Notes: generated by a model not told the origin, from the letters alone. 64,000 nt of DNA from Notamacropus eugenii (GCF_028372415.1 NC_092872.1:11259001-11323000), one strand, 5' to 3'. Positions 12,227 to 42,200 are shown, counted from the stretch's first letter. Numbers and translations: made by a program.

Positions 12227-12427
12227 CAGGGGTGGGGAACTGTGGCGTCCAGGCCACACATGGCCCTGTAGGTCCTCAAGTGCAGTCCTTTGACTGAATC
12301 AAAACTTCACAGAACAAATACCCTTAATTAAAGGATTTGTTCTATAAAACTTGAACTCAATCAAAAAGCCACCAAGGACCTAGAAGGCCACATGGTGACC
12401 TGGAGGCCAAAAAAGTTCCCCACCCTG
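12227..12427. mobile_element. Foldback hAT-type non-autonomous DNA transposon (complete)
   Basis: Ends CAGGGGTGGGGAAC and GTTCCCCACCCTG are inverted. Flanks gactacac and gactagcc agree at 6 of 8 bases, the size of an hAT target duplication. The halves mirror each other across the full length around ttaattaa at 12324-12331, the exact middle of the 201-bp element. It has no coding capacity. Confidence 0.85.
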
Positions 12428-12429
12428 GA

Positions 12430-13380
12430 CTAGCCAGTCTCTAAGATCACTGCCAGCTCTTGATGTTTTGACACTTGAGAAGAGAGAGAGAGAAGGCTGC
12501 TGCTTTAGCTTCCACTTGCTCAGCTCTAAGAGAAGACAAAGGGGACATCTCTGGACTGCCTGCCACCAGGTGTAACCTGAGGGACTTCGGCACTGAGAGG
12601 CAAGAGAACACTGAAAGGGGTCAAGAAGAGCTAGCTAGGGTCAACTGGAGAATCACTAACTAGGATCACGGGGGAAGGGGTACAAAGAGTTTGAAGTCCC
12701 TCAAAGACTTCCCCAGTCTCACTCCTTGGAGGACCCAAGACCACGTGACTATTCCTCCCTGCCTACCCTCCTCCTGGGCCTGCTTTCCACCCTTGCCCTT
12801 CCCTTTCTTCAATTCTCCCCAATCCCCTTCCTCACCATAAAACCACTGCATATTTGCCTTCCCGGCTCCATGTTCAGGCCCCCAATGGTTTGCAGCTGTG
12901 GGTAATATTTAATTGCTACTGGCTGCATTCTCTAGACTTTTTATAGGTTCTTTCATTAAAATGGAAAGTGTGGGATAGGGGAAAGAGAGTGAGGAAGGGA
13001 GGCACTGGGCCAAAGGGGCTTCATTTGTCCTGGAGTCCAGAGAAACAGGGAATAGATGAGGCTGAGATGGGGCCAAGTTCAAGGGAAACTCTCCCACATA
13101 CCCCAATGGAGACAGAGAGGGGAACCTGAGGAGGCCTCCTAACACTACATTCTCTTCCCAGGTACTCTTTTCCCCTCGCTATGTGACCTTGGGTAATTCA
13201 CCCACCTTTGCTGGGCTTTTATTTCCGCTTTTCTGGGGGGACATCTGCCCTTTATACAAAGAAACTTCAAACCTGAAAAATGTTTTCTTGAATTACAAGT
13301 GGGAAGGTAAGATAGATGGGAAGGAAGTAACCCTAGGCAGGGAGGGACCAGCATTCAGGGTGAAGGCTAAGCAAGACCCT
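12430..13380. other. Unique sequence, no gene recognised
   Basis: Open frames are short and show no known domain. Mostly C/T-rich and non-repetitive. Confidence 0.4.
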
Positions 13381-13384
13381 AGAG

Positions 13385-13650
13385 TTCATTCATTCATTTA
13401 CTCATTCAACAAATACTTATTAAGGACTAAGAAGAACTGTGCTTGGTGTCGGGAAGAAATACCAACTTTAGATGAGATACCCAGGTCTCCTGACCTCATG
13501 AAGATGATGGTCTTAGGATCATATGATTTAGAGTAGAGAGGAACCTTAGAAGGCATCTAGCCCAACTTCCACATTTTCAGAGGCAGCTCAGAAAGTTGTT
13601 ACTTAACCAAGGTCACACAGATAGTACAGAACTAAGCTTCTTTCCCCTCC
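13385..13650 (-). repeat. Antisense L2 end and antisense THER1-like SINE
   Basis: 13385-13500 shows aacaaatacttattaagga. 13520-13650 shows gatttagagtagagaggaac and accaaggtcacacagatag. Confidence 0.7.
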
Positions 13651-13674
13651 CCATCCTGCCCCAGATGTTCTGAC

Positions 13675-13810
13675 TCCAAGTCATAGTCAACTCTTTGTGA
13701 CCCCATAGACCATAGCACTTCAGGCCTTTATGTCTGCCACTATCTCTGAAGTCTGTCCAAGTTCATGTTCGCTGTTTCCTGTGACATTATCTCAGCATCT
13801 CTTCCTATAT
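13675..13810 (+). repeat. RTE (BovB-type) LINE 3' fragment
   Basis: Reads ccaagtcatagtcaactc, ttgtgaccccatagaccat and caggcctttatgtctgcc, the same order as the RTE-derived part of ruminant Bov-tA SINEs. 13810-14530 after it holds AT-rich sequence I cannot classify. Confidence 0.65.
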
Positions 13811-14537
13811 AGCAAAGCAACTACACAACCTGTCTTTCCCCCTTTGTGCTTTCTCTCTTAAACCAGAGAGGCAGGAAAGATAACAGAGACTTCTGAGAGA
13901 CTTCACCTATCTCAAACTCAAGGGGGTGCTGAGTGGCCAGAGCTGACACTAAGACTGCCTGTCAATGAACTCCAGTTTCAATTCATTGAATCCTCAGAAC
14001 TAGCAGCAGATGTCTTCTGGACAGCTGATGGCTTTTGTTTCTGATTTCTTCAAGAAACTCCAGTAGAGTTGACTTTTACTTTCTCCTGGTCTACAATTCC
14101 TTCATCTCTTTCAGCCTTTCAGTGGCTTAAATCTGACCTTTCTAGTACTCAGTCACCTTTCATCTATGAGATAAAAATTCATCAATTCTCCCCAATGAAA
14201 TCAAGTCAATATTTAATCATATCTTAATTTCCAAATTCTTGTATTATTTTTTTACTTGTAAGTTTCATTAAGTCTTAAAAGCCATGTGCAAATGAGATGA
14301 AACTACAATGACCTGCTTCTCCAATCACTAATCAAAATGGTCTTCCCTCATATTCTTGGCTTTTGAAAACTATTTCTTCATATGTATATTTTATCAGCCT
14401 TTAATAAATAAAAGCTCTTTCTCTTTCACCTTTACGTCATCAGATCGGTCATTTACAAATGAGGCAGCATCCTATATTTATTAGAAGGTGATTTAAATAG
14501 CCAGGAAAACTTTAGAGCTTTAAATATATTGCTATCA

Positions 14538-14651
14538 ATCACTAAACATTTATTAATCACCTACTGTGTGCCAGGCACTGGGCTCAGGACACAAAAAGAG
14601 AGAATGGGCCTATAATCGCATGGCGGGGGTGTGTGTAGAGAAATCATGTAA

Positions 14652-14696
<45 letters not shown>

Positions 14697-15290
14697 CATA
14701 TATATGTATATCTGTCTGTAGGATAAATAGGAAATAATTAACAGAGGGAAGACACTAAAATTGAGGAGGCTGGGAAGGCTTCCAGTAAAATTTGGGATTT
14801 TAGTAGGGACTTTAAGGAAGCCAGAAGAGTCAGTAGGTGGAGTGGAGGAGGGAGGGTTCCAGGTAGAGGGGACAATCAGAAAAAATGCCCAGAGCTGAGA
14901 GATGGAGTGTCTTGCTCATGGAACAGCCAGCAGTCCAGGGTCACTGGATATAAGAGTATGTGACAGAAGACTGGAAAGGTGGAAGGGGGCTAAGTTATAA
15001 AGAGCTTTCAATGCCTAACAGAACATTTTTCATTTGTTCCTGGAGACTATAGGAAGTTGCTGATTGGGGGAATGGGGTGCTCACATGATAGGACCTACAT
15101 TTTAGGAAAATGACTTATGTGTCATTACGTGGAGGATAGACTGAGGTGGGGAGAGACTTGAGGCAGGCATGAGGTGACAAGGGTCTGTCCTAGAGTGATG
15201 GTGGTGTCAGAGGTGAGAAGGAAGTGCATTGGAAAGGGCAAAGATAAACTCTATAGACCTTGGCAACTGATTGGATACGGGAGATAGTGA
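14538..15290 (-). repeat. Antisense L2 3' region (about 0.75 kb) with a (TG)n insert
   Basis: Runs from aaacatttattaatcacct through ccaggcactgggctc, a (TG)n at 14657-14693, ggataaataggaaataatt, cccagagctgagagatgga and gatgggtgctcac-type blocks to cttggcaactgattggata. Confidence 0.8.
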
Positions 15291-15354
15291 GATATAAAGG
15301 CAAAAATAGGGCTTTCACTGCTCTCTTCTTTAATTACTCTCTTACCTTTTTATC

Positions 15355-15535
15355 TCAGGAGTCACGGGATCACAGATTTAAAGCTCTAAACGAACTTAGA
15401 AGCCATCTAGCTCAACCCCTAATTTTACAAACAAGGAAACTGAGGCCCAAAGTGGTTGTGACCTCACCAACATGACACATGCAGTAAAGGGCAGAGGTGG
15501 AATTCAGGAGGGGGATTGAGTGCTTTTACCACAGT
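15355..15535 (-). repeat. THER1-like SINE, antisense
   Basis: gatcacagatttaaagctc, ttttacaaacaaggaaactg and gtggaattcaggagg in order. Confidence 0.75.
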
Positions 15536-15889
15536 ACTTCATTACTTTTTTGTATGTATGTTGGGTTCTCTCATCAGCACGTAAGCTCCATTGGAACAGG
15601 TGAGGCAGGAAAAAGGATGGAAGTTCGGACAGCTCTTTGGGAGAACAGACATCAAAGCTTCTTGTTCGGATCCATACCTTCCCATTGAAGATAACTGCAG
15701 ATATGGGGCAGTTAGGCTGGAAGGAGGAAGGAGATGCCGAGCCCTCTTAACCCTCCTCCCCACAGCTCAGATGTCCCCTCGATGATAACTTAGGAGGAAG
15801 AGTGGTCCTTCCTAGACCAAGCACTTGCACCAATAGTTTCTCAAAGAACTCCTTTTCACTTCATTGGTGGTATGGAGGTGATATGGAGG

Positions 15890-16350
15890 TGATGTGAAGA
15901 AAACAGGCCCTGGGCTCAGAGTAGAGAAGGCTGAGTTTGAATCCCAGCTCTACTACTCAATGGCTGTGTGACTATGGGCAAGTCACTCAACTACTCTGGG
16001 CCTCAGTTTCCTCCAATGTGTGTTCCAGCAAAGAGCCACCCAAACTCTCATCCTTCGCCCAGCCTCACCTGCTCTGAAGGAGCTTACACTCTTGTGCTTT
16101 TTTTTGTCGTTGTCAGTCATTTTTCATTCATGTCCAACTCTTTCTGATCCCATTTGGGGTTTTCTTGGCAGAGATACTGGGGTGGTTTGCCGTTCTTTCT
16201 CCAGCTCATTTTACAAATGAGGAAACTCAGACAAACAGGGTTAAGTGACTCACCCATGGTCACACAGCTAGTAAATATCTGAGGTCAGATTTGAACTCAC
16301 AAAGATGAGTCTTCCTGACTCCAGAGGCTCTATCCATTGTGCCACACTCT
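15890..16350. repeat. MIR-like SINE (plus), L2 bit, and MAR1-type SINE (minus)
   Basis: 15890-16020 is sense MIR/THER1. 16105-16347 is antisense MAR1 (cccatttggggttttcttgg, gtggtttgccgttctttctc). ACACTCT occurs on both sides of the MAR1 copy, a possible target duplication. Confidence 0.75.
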
Positions 16351-17070
16351 CATGAGGAGGTCATAATCCTTACGTAATTTTCTATACTCAGTATCCAGAG
16401 GAAGTCATTGTGTTAGGCCTTAAATTCTAAATTAATATTGTATTAATGCAGAACTCCCCGAGAGTTAACCTAGTTCTCTCCAGTTAAACTAGTTTTCAAG
16501 GAAGGAAATTAAGAAACTCATTCAGACTCAAGTGTTAGTGACTAAGAAAGGCTTAGCCAGCTACTCTGCTGAAAGCATGAGTCCATAAGGATGGAAGGAT
16601 GGCAGACTTGGAAGGAGGAGAAGGCAGAGCAGGGAACTCTTCCTGACACTGATAAAATCTTACAATATTCCGCTTATCTCTGTGGCTCCTCTCAGCATGG
16701 GGATCAGACTCAGGGCTAAAATCCCCATCCGCTGACCATCCTCTCTTGTTTCCTCCCGTTTTCAGCCTCAAGCACCCACACATGCGCATGCGCACAAACA
16801 CACACATACACATACATTCCAGTTGTGCTGTGTCAGCCATTTTGGCAAACCAGAATTGTGTGGCTTTGGGGTTGGGAATAAATAACCCCCCAGGAGTAGG
16901 GAAGAGGGGAGAGGTGGAGGATGGGGAAAGATGGTTTGGAGTTGAGTTGATACAAAACTCTGAGATTATTTCTTTTTGTCATCATTCTGGGTGGCTTTTT
17001 TCTTCTCTTATCTCCAAGGCAGCTTAAGACCTGGGTGGCACATTTAAGGAATCAGGGTGACCCTGGTACC

Positions 17071-17181
17071 CTGGGGATGATCTAGCTCAGGCCGCATGTG
17101 GCCCTCTAGGTCCTCAAGTGTGGCCCTTTAACACATCTGAAGACACACGTGGCTTCAAGGCTGCAGGTTCCCCTGCCCCTG
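17071..17181. mobile_element. Second, internally shortened copy of the foldback hAT element
   Basis: Shares catgtggccctctaggtcct near one end and gctgcaggttcccctgcccc at the other with the element at 12227, but lacks its centre. The left end is diverged, so the boundary is approximate. Confidence 0.65.
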
Positions 17182-17509
17182 GTCCAAGGCAGCATCCCTG
17201 TTCCCAGACAGAACCTTTCTCCCCCTCCTAGGAGAGCCACATCTTTGTCCTTTGCCTGTCCTTGGTCCCCAGCCCTTAGGGATGAGGAAGGCACAGCTGA
17301 AGACCTCCATAGATGAAAATGCTCAGGACGTCCTCTGCTCCGTTTGACCTAAGCCCCTTCTATTCTCCATCCTGATTTCTCTTAGGCCTACCAACCAGGT
17401 TGTTTGCCTTTGCTATCTCGTCTCTTTTAGACTAATTGTCTTCTTTTAGACCATCTGGACAGTTTCTTTCAAGTTCATCCCTGACTTTCCTAAGCCCTTC
17501 CATCTGATT

Positions 17510-17960
17510 TCTTATTTTTTCTTAATGTTTTAAAAAAATTATTAAAAGATTTATTTTTATATCCTTGAATTTCCCAATACATCCCAGCCACTCTCCCACT
17601 CGGAGAACCACGCTCTGTACCACTGGTGCCCAATGTTTTTTATTCCAAAAAACCCTTTCAATGACAACAAACTGTGTTGTGAACTTTGAGTGTAATTTAA
17701 TACAATACTTTTTAAATGTTCTCTATAATTATTTACTGCCTAAGGTGGTAAATTCATTAAAGTATTTGACTATTTTGGCAAATTCCTAACTCCCAAAGAG
17801 ATCAAGAACAGCTAAATGGGAGTCACTGTCTTGTAACAAAGATTTTTTTTAAAGAAAGAAAACAGTTCAGCAAAATTAAACCACATGCAAATCAATCCAG
17901 TCTAACAGTGTATGCACTGTTCTGCATCCATAGGCCCCCAACTTCTTCAGTGAAGCCCTC
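17510..17960. repeat. Unclassified AT-rich interspersed sequence
   Basis: AT-rich and A-run containing sequence that looks like an old transposon piece, but I cannot name the family. No exon seen. Confidence 0.3.
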
Positions 17961-18890
17961 CACCTGATTTTATTTAAAACTCCCGCTTGAATTTTTACAT
18001 TTGTCTGATTGTATTTCAGCACTGGATTGACAACAAACAGGGGCCTCTTGGACTTCTTGATCCATACAGTAACTCCTAAGATGCTTATTTCCCCCTTAAA
18101 CATGATCCTGCTTCTGACTTTCCCATTTCTGCCCAAGGTACTACACCCTATTTTGTGTCCTACATATAAAACCTTAGCGTTATCTTTGACTATTTCCTCT
18201 CCATCACTTCCCATTTTTAGTCATTTTACCAAGTCCTATCCATCCTAAACTCCGAAATATTTCTCACATCTGTCCCTCTCTAGTCTGTCTTATACAGGGT
18301 CTAAACTATTGCAAGAATTCTCTAACACATTTTCCCATCTCTTAATCTCTTTTCCCTCAAACACACAAACAGAAACCATGTCACCATCCTTCACAGCACT
18401 GCCAGATATCTTCATTAATGCAGAGAAATAATCAGGTCACTCCTCTGCTCAAAACCCCTCCATGGCTCCCTATTATGTAACCAGAAAAATGCAAAGCTTT
18501 TCATTGCCAGAAACTACCTCACCTTCCCACTTCATCTCATACTTCCCCCCTCCATTTACTCTATGCTGAAGCCCCACAGAATTACTCGGTCTCTCATACA
18601 GCTTTTGCATTTTCCTGCTGTTTCCTTATGCTCACTCTTGTGGTTTAAATGCCCTCTCTCCCTCTCCTGCCCCCAGCCTCCATCCTACTTGGCTTGTTGA
18701 ATCTCTACTCATCCCTTAAAGCCTTTCCTCTACAAAGTCTTCCCTGATCCCTTGAAATGAACTCCTTCTTCTAGCATGTCACTTACACATCTCTGATGGG
18801 CTTATCTTCCATCACTGTACATGGTTGTTATTTGTGTATGTGTCCCATGAGGAGAGACTGTGTCTCATATTCAGGATTATCATGGACTCT
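17960..18890 (+). repeat. L2 LINE, sense, about 0.9 kb
   Basis: Typical L2 order: actcctctgctcaaaaccc, ccatggctccctattatg, cctctacaaagtcttccc, then gtcccatgaggagagactg. The open frame at 18009-18248 is part of this fossil. Confidence 0.75.
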
Positions 18891-18899
18891 CCCTCCTGC

Positions 18900-19840
18900 T
18901 CTCATGCATCTCGTCATCTGTAGAATGGGGGAACTTCAGAGAGGGTGTGTGCAGTGCTAAGCCCTAAGAATAACTCTCTCTGGTTATGGCTATCCCTTGG
19001 GGGCCACGGGAGACCAGACCACCATGCTTGGAGGGGGATCAGAGATGAATGTTTATGCATCTGTGGGGAGGCCACAGCTGGCAGGGGCAACATTCCCTGA
19101 GAGATGTTGGTGCTTACTCAGCAAAGCTTGCATACCCCTGCTTGGTGCCCCTTCCCAGAAAGATAACCTTGAAAGAGGTTCATTGCACTCCTTCAGGTCC
19201 TGTAGTTCCTGTCCTTTCCACTAAGCCCCCATTTCCTAACTAAACACCCAAACCTGACATTAATCCCTCTTTCCCTCACTGAGCCTTAGCTACTGTTATC
19301 ACTAGACACCCCCATCTCTGTGTTGAGCTCCCATCCTTTCCTCAAAAGATATCTCAGGAAAAACTCCACCTAGCTGGGAGAGAGTAAGAAATAGTGCACT
19401 GTACTGAGGAATCAGATCCCAGGTCTGACATTAGACCTCCAATTTCATCATCTTCCTTGCTTCCCCCTTTCTTTCCTTCCTTTCTATCTTTTCTCTGACC
19501 AGTAGCAAACTTATCCAATCCCAATGGCACCATTTATAATGTTATGTAGACGGCCCCTCATTCTGTATCTCTGGACCCCTGAGCTTTTCCACATTCCCCC
19601 TGGACATCACCACCTGAATGGCCTGCCAGCACCTCAGACCCAACCGAAATGGAGCTCAGAATCTTCTCACACCCAGCCTTCCCTTTCACCCCTCTCTTCT
19701 TCTACTGACCCAGCCACCATCCATTCCCAGAGACCCAGTTTATAAATGATAAACATAATAAAATGATAATGAGTTATTTTCAATGCTTCCCTCTCCTTCC
19801 CCCGTATACAGTCCATTGCCAAGTCCATTTTTATCTCTGA
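18900..19840. other. Unique sequence, no gene recognised
   Basis: Short proline- and serine-rich frames with no recognised domain; pyrimidine-rich near 19440-19500. Confidence 0.4.
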
Positions 19841-19849
19841 TCTATCAAA

Positions 19850-20585
19850 CAATCTTCATTTCCTCATTTCCCCTTCATTAAACCCAGCCAAGTTCAGTCT
19901 CTTGCTACCCTTTCCTGTGGTACTATAATAACCCCTTTAACTGGTCCCCTTTCTGCTTCAATACATGCTTCACCCTGCTACCTGAATAATCTTCCTAATA
20001 TGTTTTTATCAATCCCATCACTCCTCTGCTCAAAACCTTCATGGGTTTTCCATTGCCTAGTGGAGAAACCACAGAACCCTAGGATGAGGGGGTGAAGTTA
20101 GATTGCCTCTAAGGCCTCTGCTAGCTCTGGAGTCTGTGATTCTATTTATGTCCCCAACCTTCAAAGCTCTTTCCAATCTAGCTTCAATTTCCTTTTCTAA
20201 TTATCTTACACCACCTCCTGGCCCTCACTTATTCTATGTTCCAGCTAAACTAAAATATGACCCCCTTGTCCTGACCAACCTCACCCTTCCCTTTCAAGCT
20301 TGGTTGTCTTTGCTTCTACTTCTGTCATGCTTGGAATACACTTTCCCCTTTTCCTTTCTGCTGAAGTCCTTCCCTTCCTTTAAATCCTCAATTAAGAGTC
20401 ATGTCCTCCATGAAGCCTTCACTATTTACAGGATCATGGATTTAGAGGTAAAAAGATTCTTAGAAATCCTTGACTCTAACTGCCCCATTTGTGAAATGAG
20501 ACAAATGAGGCCCAGTGAGGTTAACCCAGGCTTGCCCAGGGTCGCACAGCTATTAAGCGTCTGCGATAGGACTTATATCCAGAAG
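19850..20585. repeat. Sense L2 with two THER1-like inserts
   Basis: L2 at 19850-20425 (cactcctctgctcaaaacc; catgaagccttcactattt). A sense THER1 tail at 20073-20140 (ctctaaggcctctgctagc) and an antisense THER1 at 20425-20585 interrupt it. The 163-residue open frame here is made of these repeats. Confidence 0.7.
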
Positions 20586-20589
20586 ATTT

Positions 20590-21480
20590 TTTAAAATTTT
20601 CTTTGGGGGACAACTGAGTGTCAGGTTAAATTGATCATTTTTTCTGAGTGACCTGACTCAAATGTAATAATGATACTTATTATAAGATTTTCTCTCCTTT
20701 CTTTTTTTTTTGAAAGGATTGTAGTTATCCTGTTAACCAGAGGAGGTACGCAAACCATCAAAAGATGATGAAGAGACTATCTCAGAGTGAGCCTGGAATT
20801 GTAGAATGGGCAAATGACCTTGGTCCAGCCTCTGGGACAATCCCAGCTTGATGGAGAGTATTCTAGCACAGGTGATGGGAGCAGCGAGTGGGAACCTGGT
20901 GGGGTCCTGAGGCATCATCCTTTATGTAGGCTTGGGGAACATTCTTAGGTCTTCAAGGATACCAACTGTCCTCTAATGTCCCATAATGAGACAGGGGCAC
21001 TTGGCATTCTAAGAAGTGGAGGGATGGGGACTTTAAAGTCTAGACTCACCCTGTAGGGCACTAACTAGGCCTCTGGGGATTCTAGGGCACAGAGTAATCA
21101 CTAGGACCCAGGGGAAATAGGTGGTATGATAGATACCTAGAGCCCTATCTGACCCCAAATTTCCTCCCTTCTCCCCACTCCGTGCCACCCTTCCTTCCCC
21201 TGAGGCCTTAACCTCACCTCATCAGAATTACTATGTGTCTAGATCAAGAAGGCAGGACTTTTGTTTCCAGAAAGGGCCTGTAAAAGTGCATAGATATTCC
21301 CTGGGAGCACTTTGGATGAGTTTACCCTATGATTGATCCATTGCCTTGAGTGGTCATAAAGGGCTGGCACCCAAGCTGGGGGATTTTGGTGTGTGTACGA
21401 GGAAGAAAGACCCCAGGTTCCTTCCTCTCCACTCTTTTGCTCTGTGATCGCTGCTTCATTCGATGAAAATAAAGTAAGAA
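20590..21480. other. Unique sequence downstream of MYL3
   Basis: No repeat or exon recognised. A plus-strand aaaataaag at 21467 resembles a polyadenylation signal, but no plus-strand gene supports it. Confidence 0.4.
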
Positions 21481-21487
21481 CTAAAAT

Positions 21488-21632
21488 GAATAAGAAGGAA
21501 GCCCTTTAATGAAGGGGGAAGGGTGTCAGCAACCAGAGGGATGAAGGTAGCACCAAGAGGTAGAAATGGGGTAGGGATGGGCAGAGGACCCTGGGACCCT
21601 GCTCCTTGGACTCTTCCATCAGGAACAAACCC
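21488..21632 (-). other. MYL3: Candidate non-coding last exon (3' UTR) of MYL3 with polyadenylation signal
   Basis: On the minus strand a pyrimidine-containing acceptor (ctctgtgctcttag) ends at 21633. About 120 nt of unique C/T-rich sequence follow, with ATTAAA at 21510-21505 and a T-rich stretch after it. The donor at 23157 in exon 6 needs a partner, and I recall that human MYL3 also has a wholly non-coding last exon. The cleavage point (about 21488) is a guess from the signal. No RNA evidence is available. Confidence 0.5.
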
Positions 21633-22559
21633 CTAAGAGCACAGAGATAGGATCTACAGTCAGGAGCACTTCTCCCAAGTGATAGGGCCTTGGCTATCCA
21701 GCCTTGTGGCTAGGGGGAGGCTTCTCTGTACCCCAAGAGTCATTGGGAAGATTCCAACCCCTTTTCTCATGGCCCCAGACTTGGAGCCCACAGATAGATA
21801 TTAGGGGTGAACTTGAATATAGTATGTGAAAATGAAAATGAAAAAGGAGGGCAGGGTCATGGTGCTCCTGTCACCAAAAAGACCACAACCCACCTTCTCC
21901 ACGCGCATTCCTGAGGCAATGTATGTGGTAATGAAAGTGGCATATACGTGTGTGTGTGTGTGTGTATGTGCATGTGTGTGATGGGAAGGCAAAAGCCAGT
22001 TGGGTCCAGTTGCTTAGGAATTGTCCAAACATCTCTTTCCTTCCTCCCATGATGCCCCACTCTTCACCTTCTCCACAGAAACTACTATTTGGCCATTGCA
22101 ATTTTCAAAGAGGGCAGTCACGTATTTCACTTGAATGCCCCCTTGAGAATTCTATTCTCCTTTCCTCATTCCACACCATGGACTCCATCCCATGAAAGTC
22201 AGCCTCCTCTTTCCTGGCCCTCCCACTACAAACTACCCAGCCTTCATCCAAATGAGCACTCCCCACCACTTCAGGGACTGGTTGAAGAAATATCCCCATC
22301 AGGTCCTCTCTCAGGGCTTCCTGAAAGAAAAATTATTCATGAATTACAAAAGAGCAAGGTTATCAGGAGCCCAAGGACAGAAACCTAGCCTGGGACCGTT
22401 TCTGGACAACTCCCTATTGCCTCAAAAGTCTCCTCAAACCATAGGATGGAGGCAGTACAGACCCCGTAGTGATTCCAGGGTCAACTGGCAAACTCAAGGG
22501 TCAGCTGCTCCCCACAGCCCAGTACTGGCTATTCCAGGCACTCAGGATATCCCGCTTTC

Positions 22560-22990
22560 TTTTTCTCTCATTTTTTTCTCTCTCTTCTTTCCTCCCATTC
22601 CTCCTTTATTCTTTCTTTCTCTCTTTTCTTATATTTTGCCTTATACATACATACATACACATTTGTATCTATCTCTATCATATCTATCATCTATCTATCT
22701 ATCTGTCTGCCTGTCTATCTATCTGTCTGTCTATCTATCTATCTATCTAGAATGTAGCACAGTGCCTGGAATATGGTAGGTACTTAACAAAATATTTATG
22801 GCCTAACTAACTTTTTATTCCTTCTTTTCTCTTTATTTTTCCTCCTTTTTTCTTTCTCTCCTTCCTTCCTCTTTCTCTTTCTTTCTTTCCTTCGTTCCCT
22901 TCTTTCTTTCTCTTCCCTTTCCCTTTTCTTCCTTCCTTCTTTCTTTCCATGATTTTGTCTTTCCTCTCCTTCCTTCTCTTCCTTATTCAA
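22560..22990. repeat. Pyrimidine tract and (TCTA/TCTG)n microsatellite
   Basis: CTTT-rich 22560-22640, tetranucleotide TCTA/TCTG 22663-22750, an L2/MIR-like end 22750-22810, then CTTT/CTTCC-rich 22810-22985. It lies in the last inferred MYL3 intron and is purine-rich on the transcribed MYL3 RNA. Confidence 0.9.
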
Positions 22991-23173
22991 TTTCTTAAAA
23001 AGGAAAATGATTGAAACCCAAATGCTGAGTCCCCTCCCTGGTGACTCCAGGGAAACCCTGACTTCTCCCAGTCCAGTTTCTGCCCCTGGTCACCCAATAC
23101 CCTCTCAGACTTTAGTACTTCTGTTGCCAGAGGTGAAAGGGGAGGGAGAAAGCTCACCTGGAGAGCTGACAGC

Positions 23174-41443
<18,270 letters not shown>

Positions 41444-41563
41444 GGAGAGGGGCTGTTGAGGCAAAGAAAGGGAAAGTAGGAGAGTGAGCCCAGGGAAAAT
41501 AAAGCTGAGGAAGGGAAGGCTCAGGGGAGCTAAGGCAGTGCTGGACTTGGGTCTTGTTCAGGG

Positions 41564-41571
41564 TCTTTATC
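41564..41571 (-). promoter_or_regulatory. TATA-like site of MYL3
   Basis: Minus-strand GATAAAGA sits about 121 bp upstream of the ATG. If used, transcription would start near 41535-41542 and give a 5' UTR of roughly 90-100 nt. It is the best AT-rich match in the expected place on this strand, but not a perfect TATA box. Confidence 0.4.
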
Positions 41572-41683
41572 TCCAGCCGTGATTGCCCCTCCCCATGTCA
41601 CTATTGTCTCCCCCCTTCCACCCTTCATCCTTCCCACCCCCACCCCCAGGGAAGACTGGGGAAGCCTCACAATAGGGACACAA

Positions 41684-41693
41684 CTATAAAAGG
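41684..41693 (-). promoter_or_regulatory. MLC box / CArG-like element upstream of MYL3
   Basis: Minus-strand CCTTTTATAG, one base from the SRF consensus CC(A/T)6GG. The same decamer is known as the MLC element in sarcomeric myosin light-chain promoters. It lies 241 bp upstream of the ATG and about 115 bp upstream of the TATA-like site. Confidence 0.7.
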
Positions 41694-41715
41694 AGAAGAA
41701 GCCAGGGGGCCAGTG

Positions 41716-41725
41716 GCTATTTTGG
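41716..41725 (-). promoter_or_regulatory. Second CArG-like site
   Basis: Minus-strand CCAAAATAGC differs from CC(A/T)6GG at one base. It starts 32 bp (about three helical turns) upstream of the MLC box, a spacing compatible with paired SRF or MEF2-type binding. Function is inferred. Confidence 0.4.
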
Positions 41726-41889
41726 AACTGATGTAGACAGCATTGTTCAGAGTTGGCACATCTGAGGAATGGGAGGTTGTTGGGGAAGGGGGGAGGTGAG
41801 ACACAGTGTGAAGGTTACAGGTCCCTCTGGCTCTCCATTTCTGGCTTATGTGAGAGAGGATTAATGACATTTCTTCCCTGCCACCTGGC

Positions 41890-42200
41890 TCGTCCCCTTC
41901 CAAAGGGAAAAGAGAGAGGAGGGAGAATAGAGGAAGGAAAAGAAAGAGTAAATAGAAAGGGTATAGAAAGGAAAGAGAGAAAGAAGGGAGACTAGAAAAG
42001 GAAGGAGAGAGAATCACAGAAAGGGGAGAGAGGTGGAAAGAAAAGGAGAAGGGAAGAGGGAGAATGAATAAGGAAGGGAGAGTTGAGGCTAGAGGAGGAA
42101 GAAGGGAGAACCTGGGCAGACGGAGGGAGAAAAGAGGAGGGAAGGAGAATGGGAAAGGAAAAATAAAATATAAGGAAGAGATATAGGGTGAAGAAGGAAC
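41890..42200. repeat. Purine-rich low-complexity tract upstream of the MYL3 promoter
   Basis: GGAAAGA, GGAGAGA and GAAGGGA units, unidirectional for about 300 bp, starting about 200 bp upstream of the MLC box. Confidence 0.9.

Noticed and set aside
14400-14450. aataaataaaagctctttctc as an LTR-like polyadenylation region
   Set aside because: No paired repeat, primer-binding site or viral coding sequence was seen nearby; left unclassified.
20103-20594. 163-residue plus-strand frame
   Set aside because: Composed of sense L2 plus antisense THER1 sequence.
22192-22779. 195-residue plus-strand frame ending in Ser/Leu/Tyr/Ile repeats
   Set aside because: Its C-terminal part is pyrimidine and TCTA microsatellite; the front has no recognised domain.
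41444-41464. Seven extra in-frame residues before the MYL3 start
   Set aside because: They would need a TTG start; the ATG at 41443 gives the family's MAPKK beginning.
41685-41691. Plus-strand TATAAAA as a promoter for a rightward gene
   Set aside because: It is the reverse strand of the MLC/CArG box and no plus-strand exon follows.
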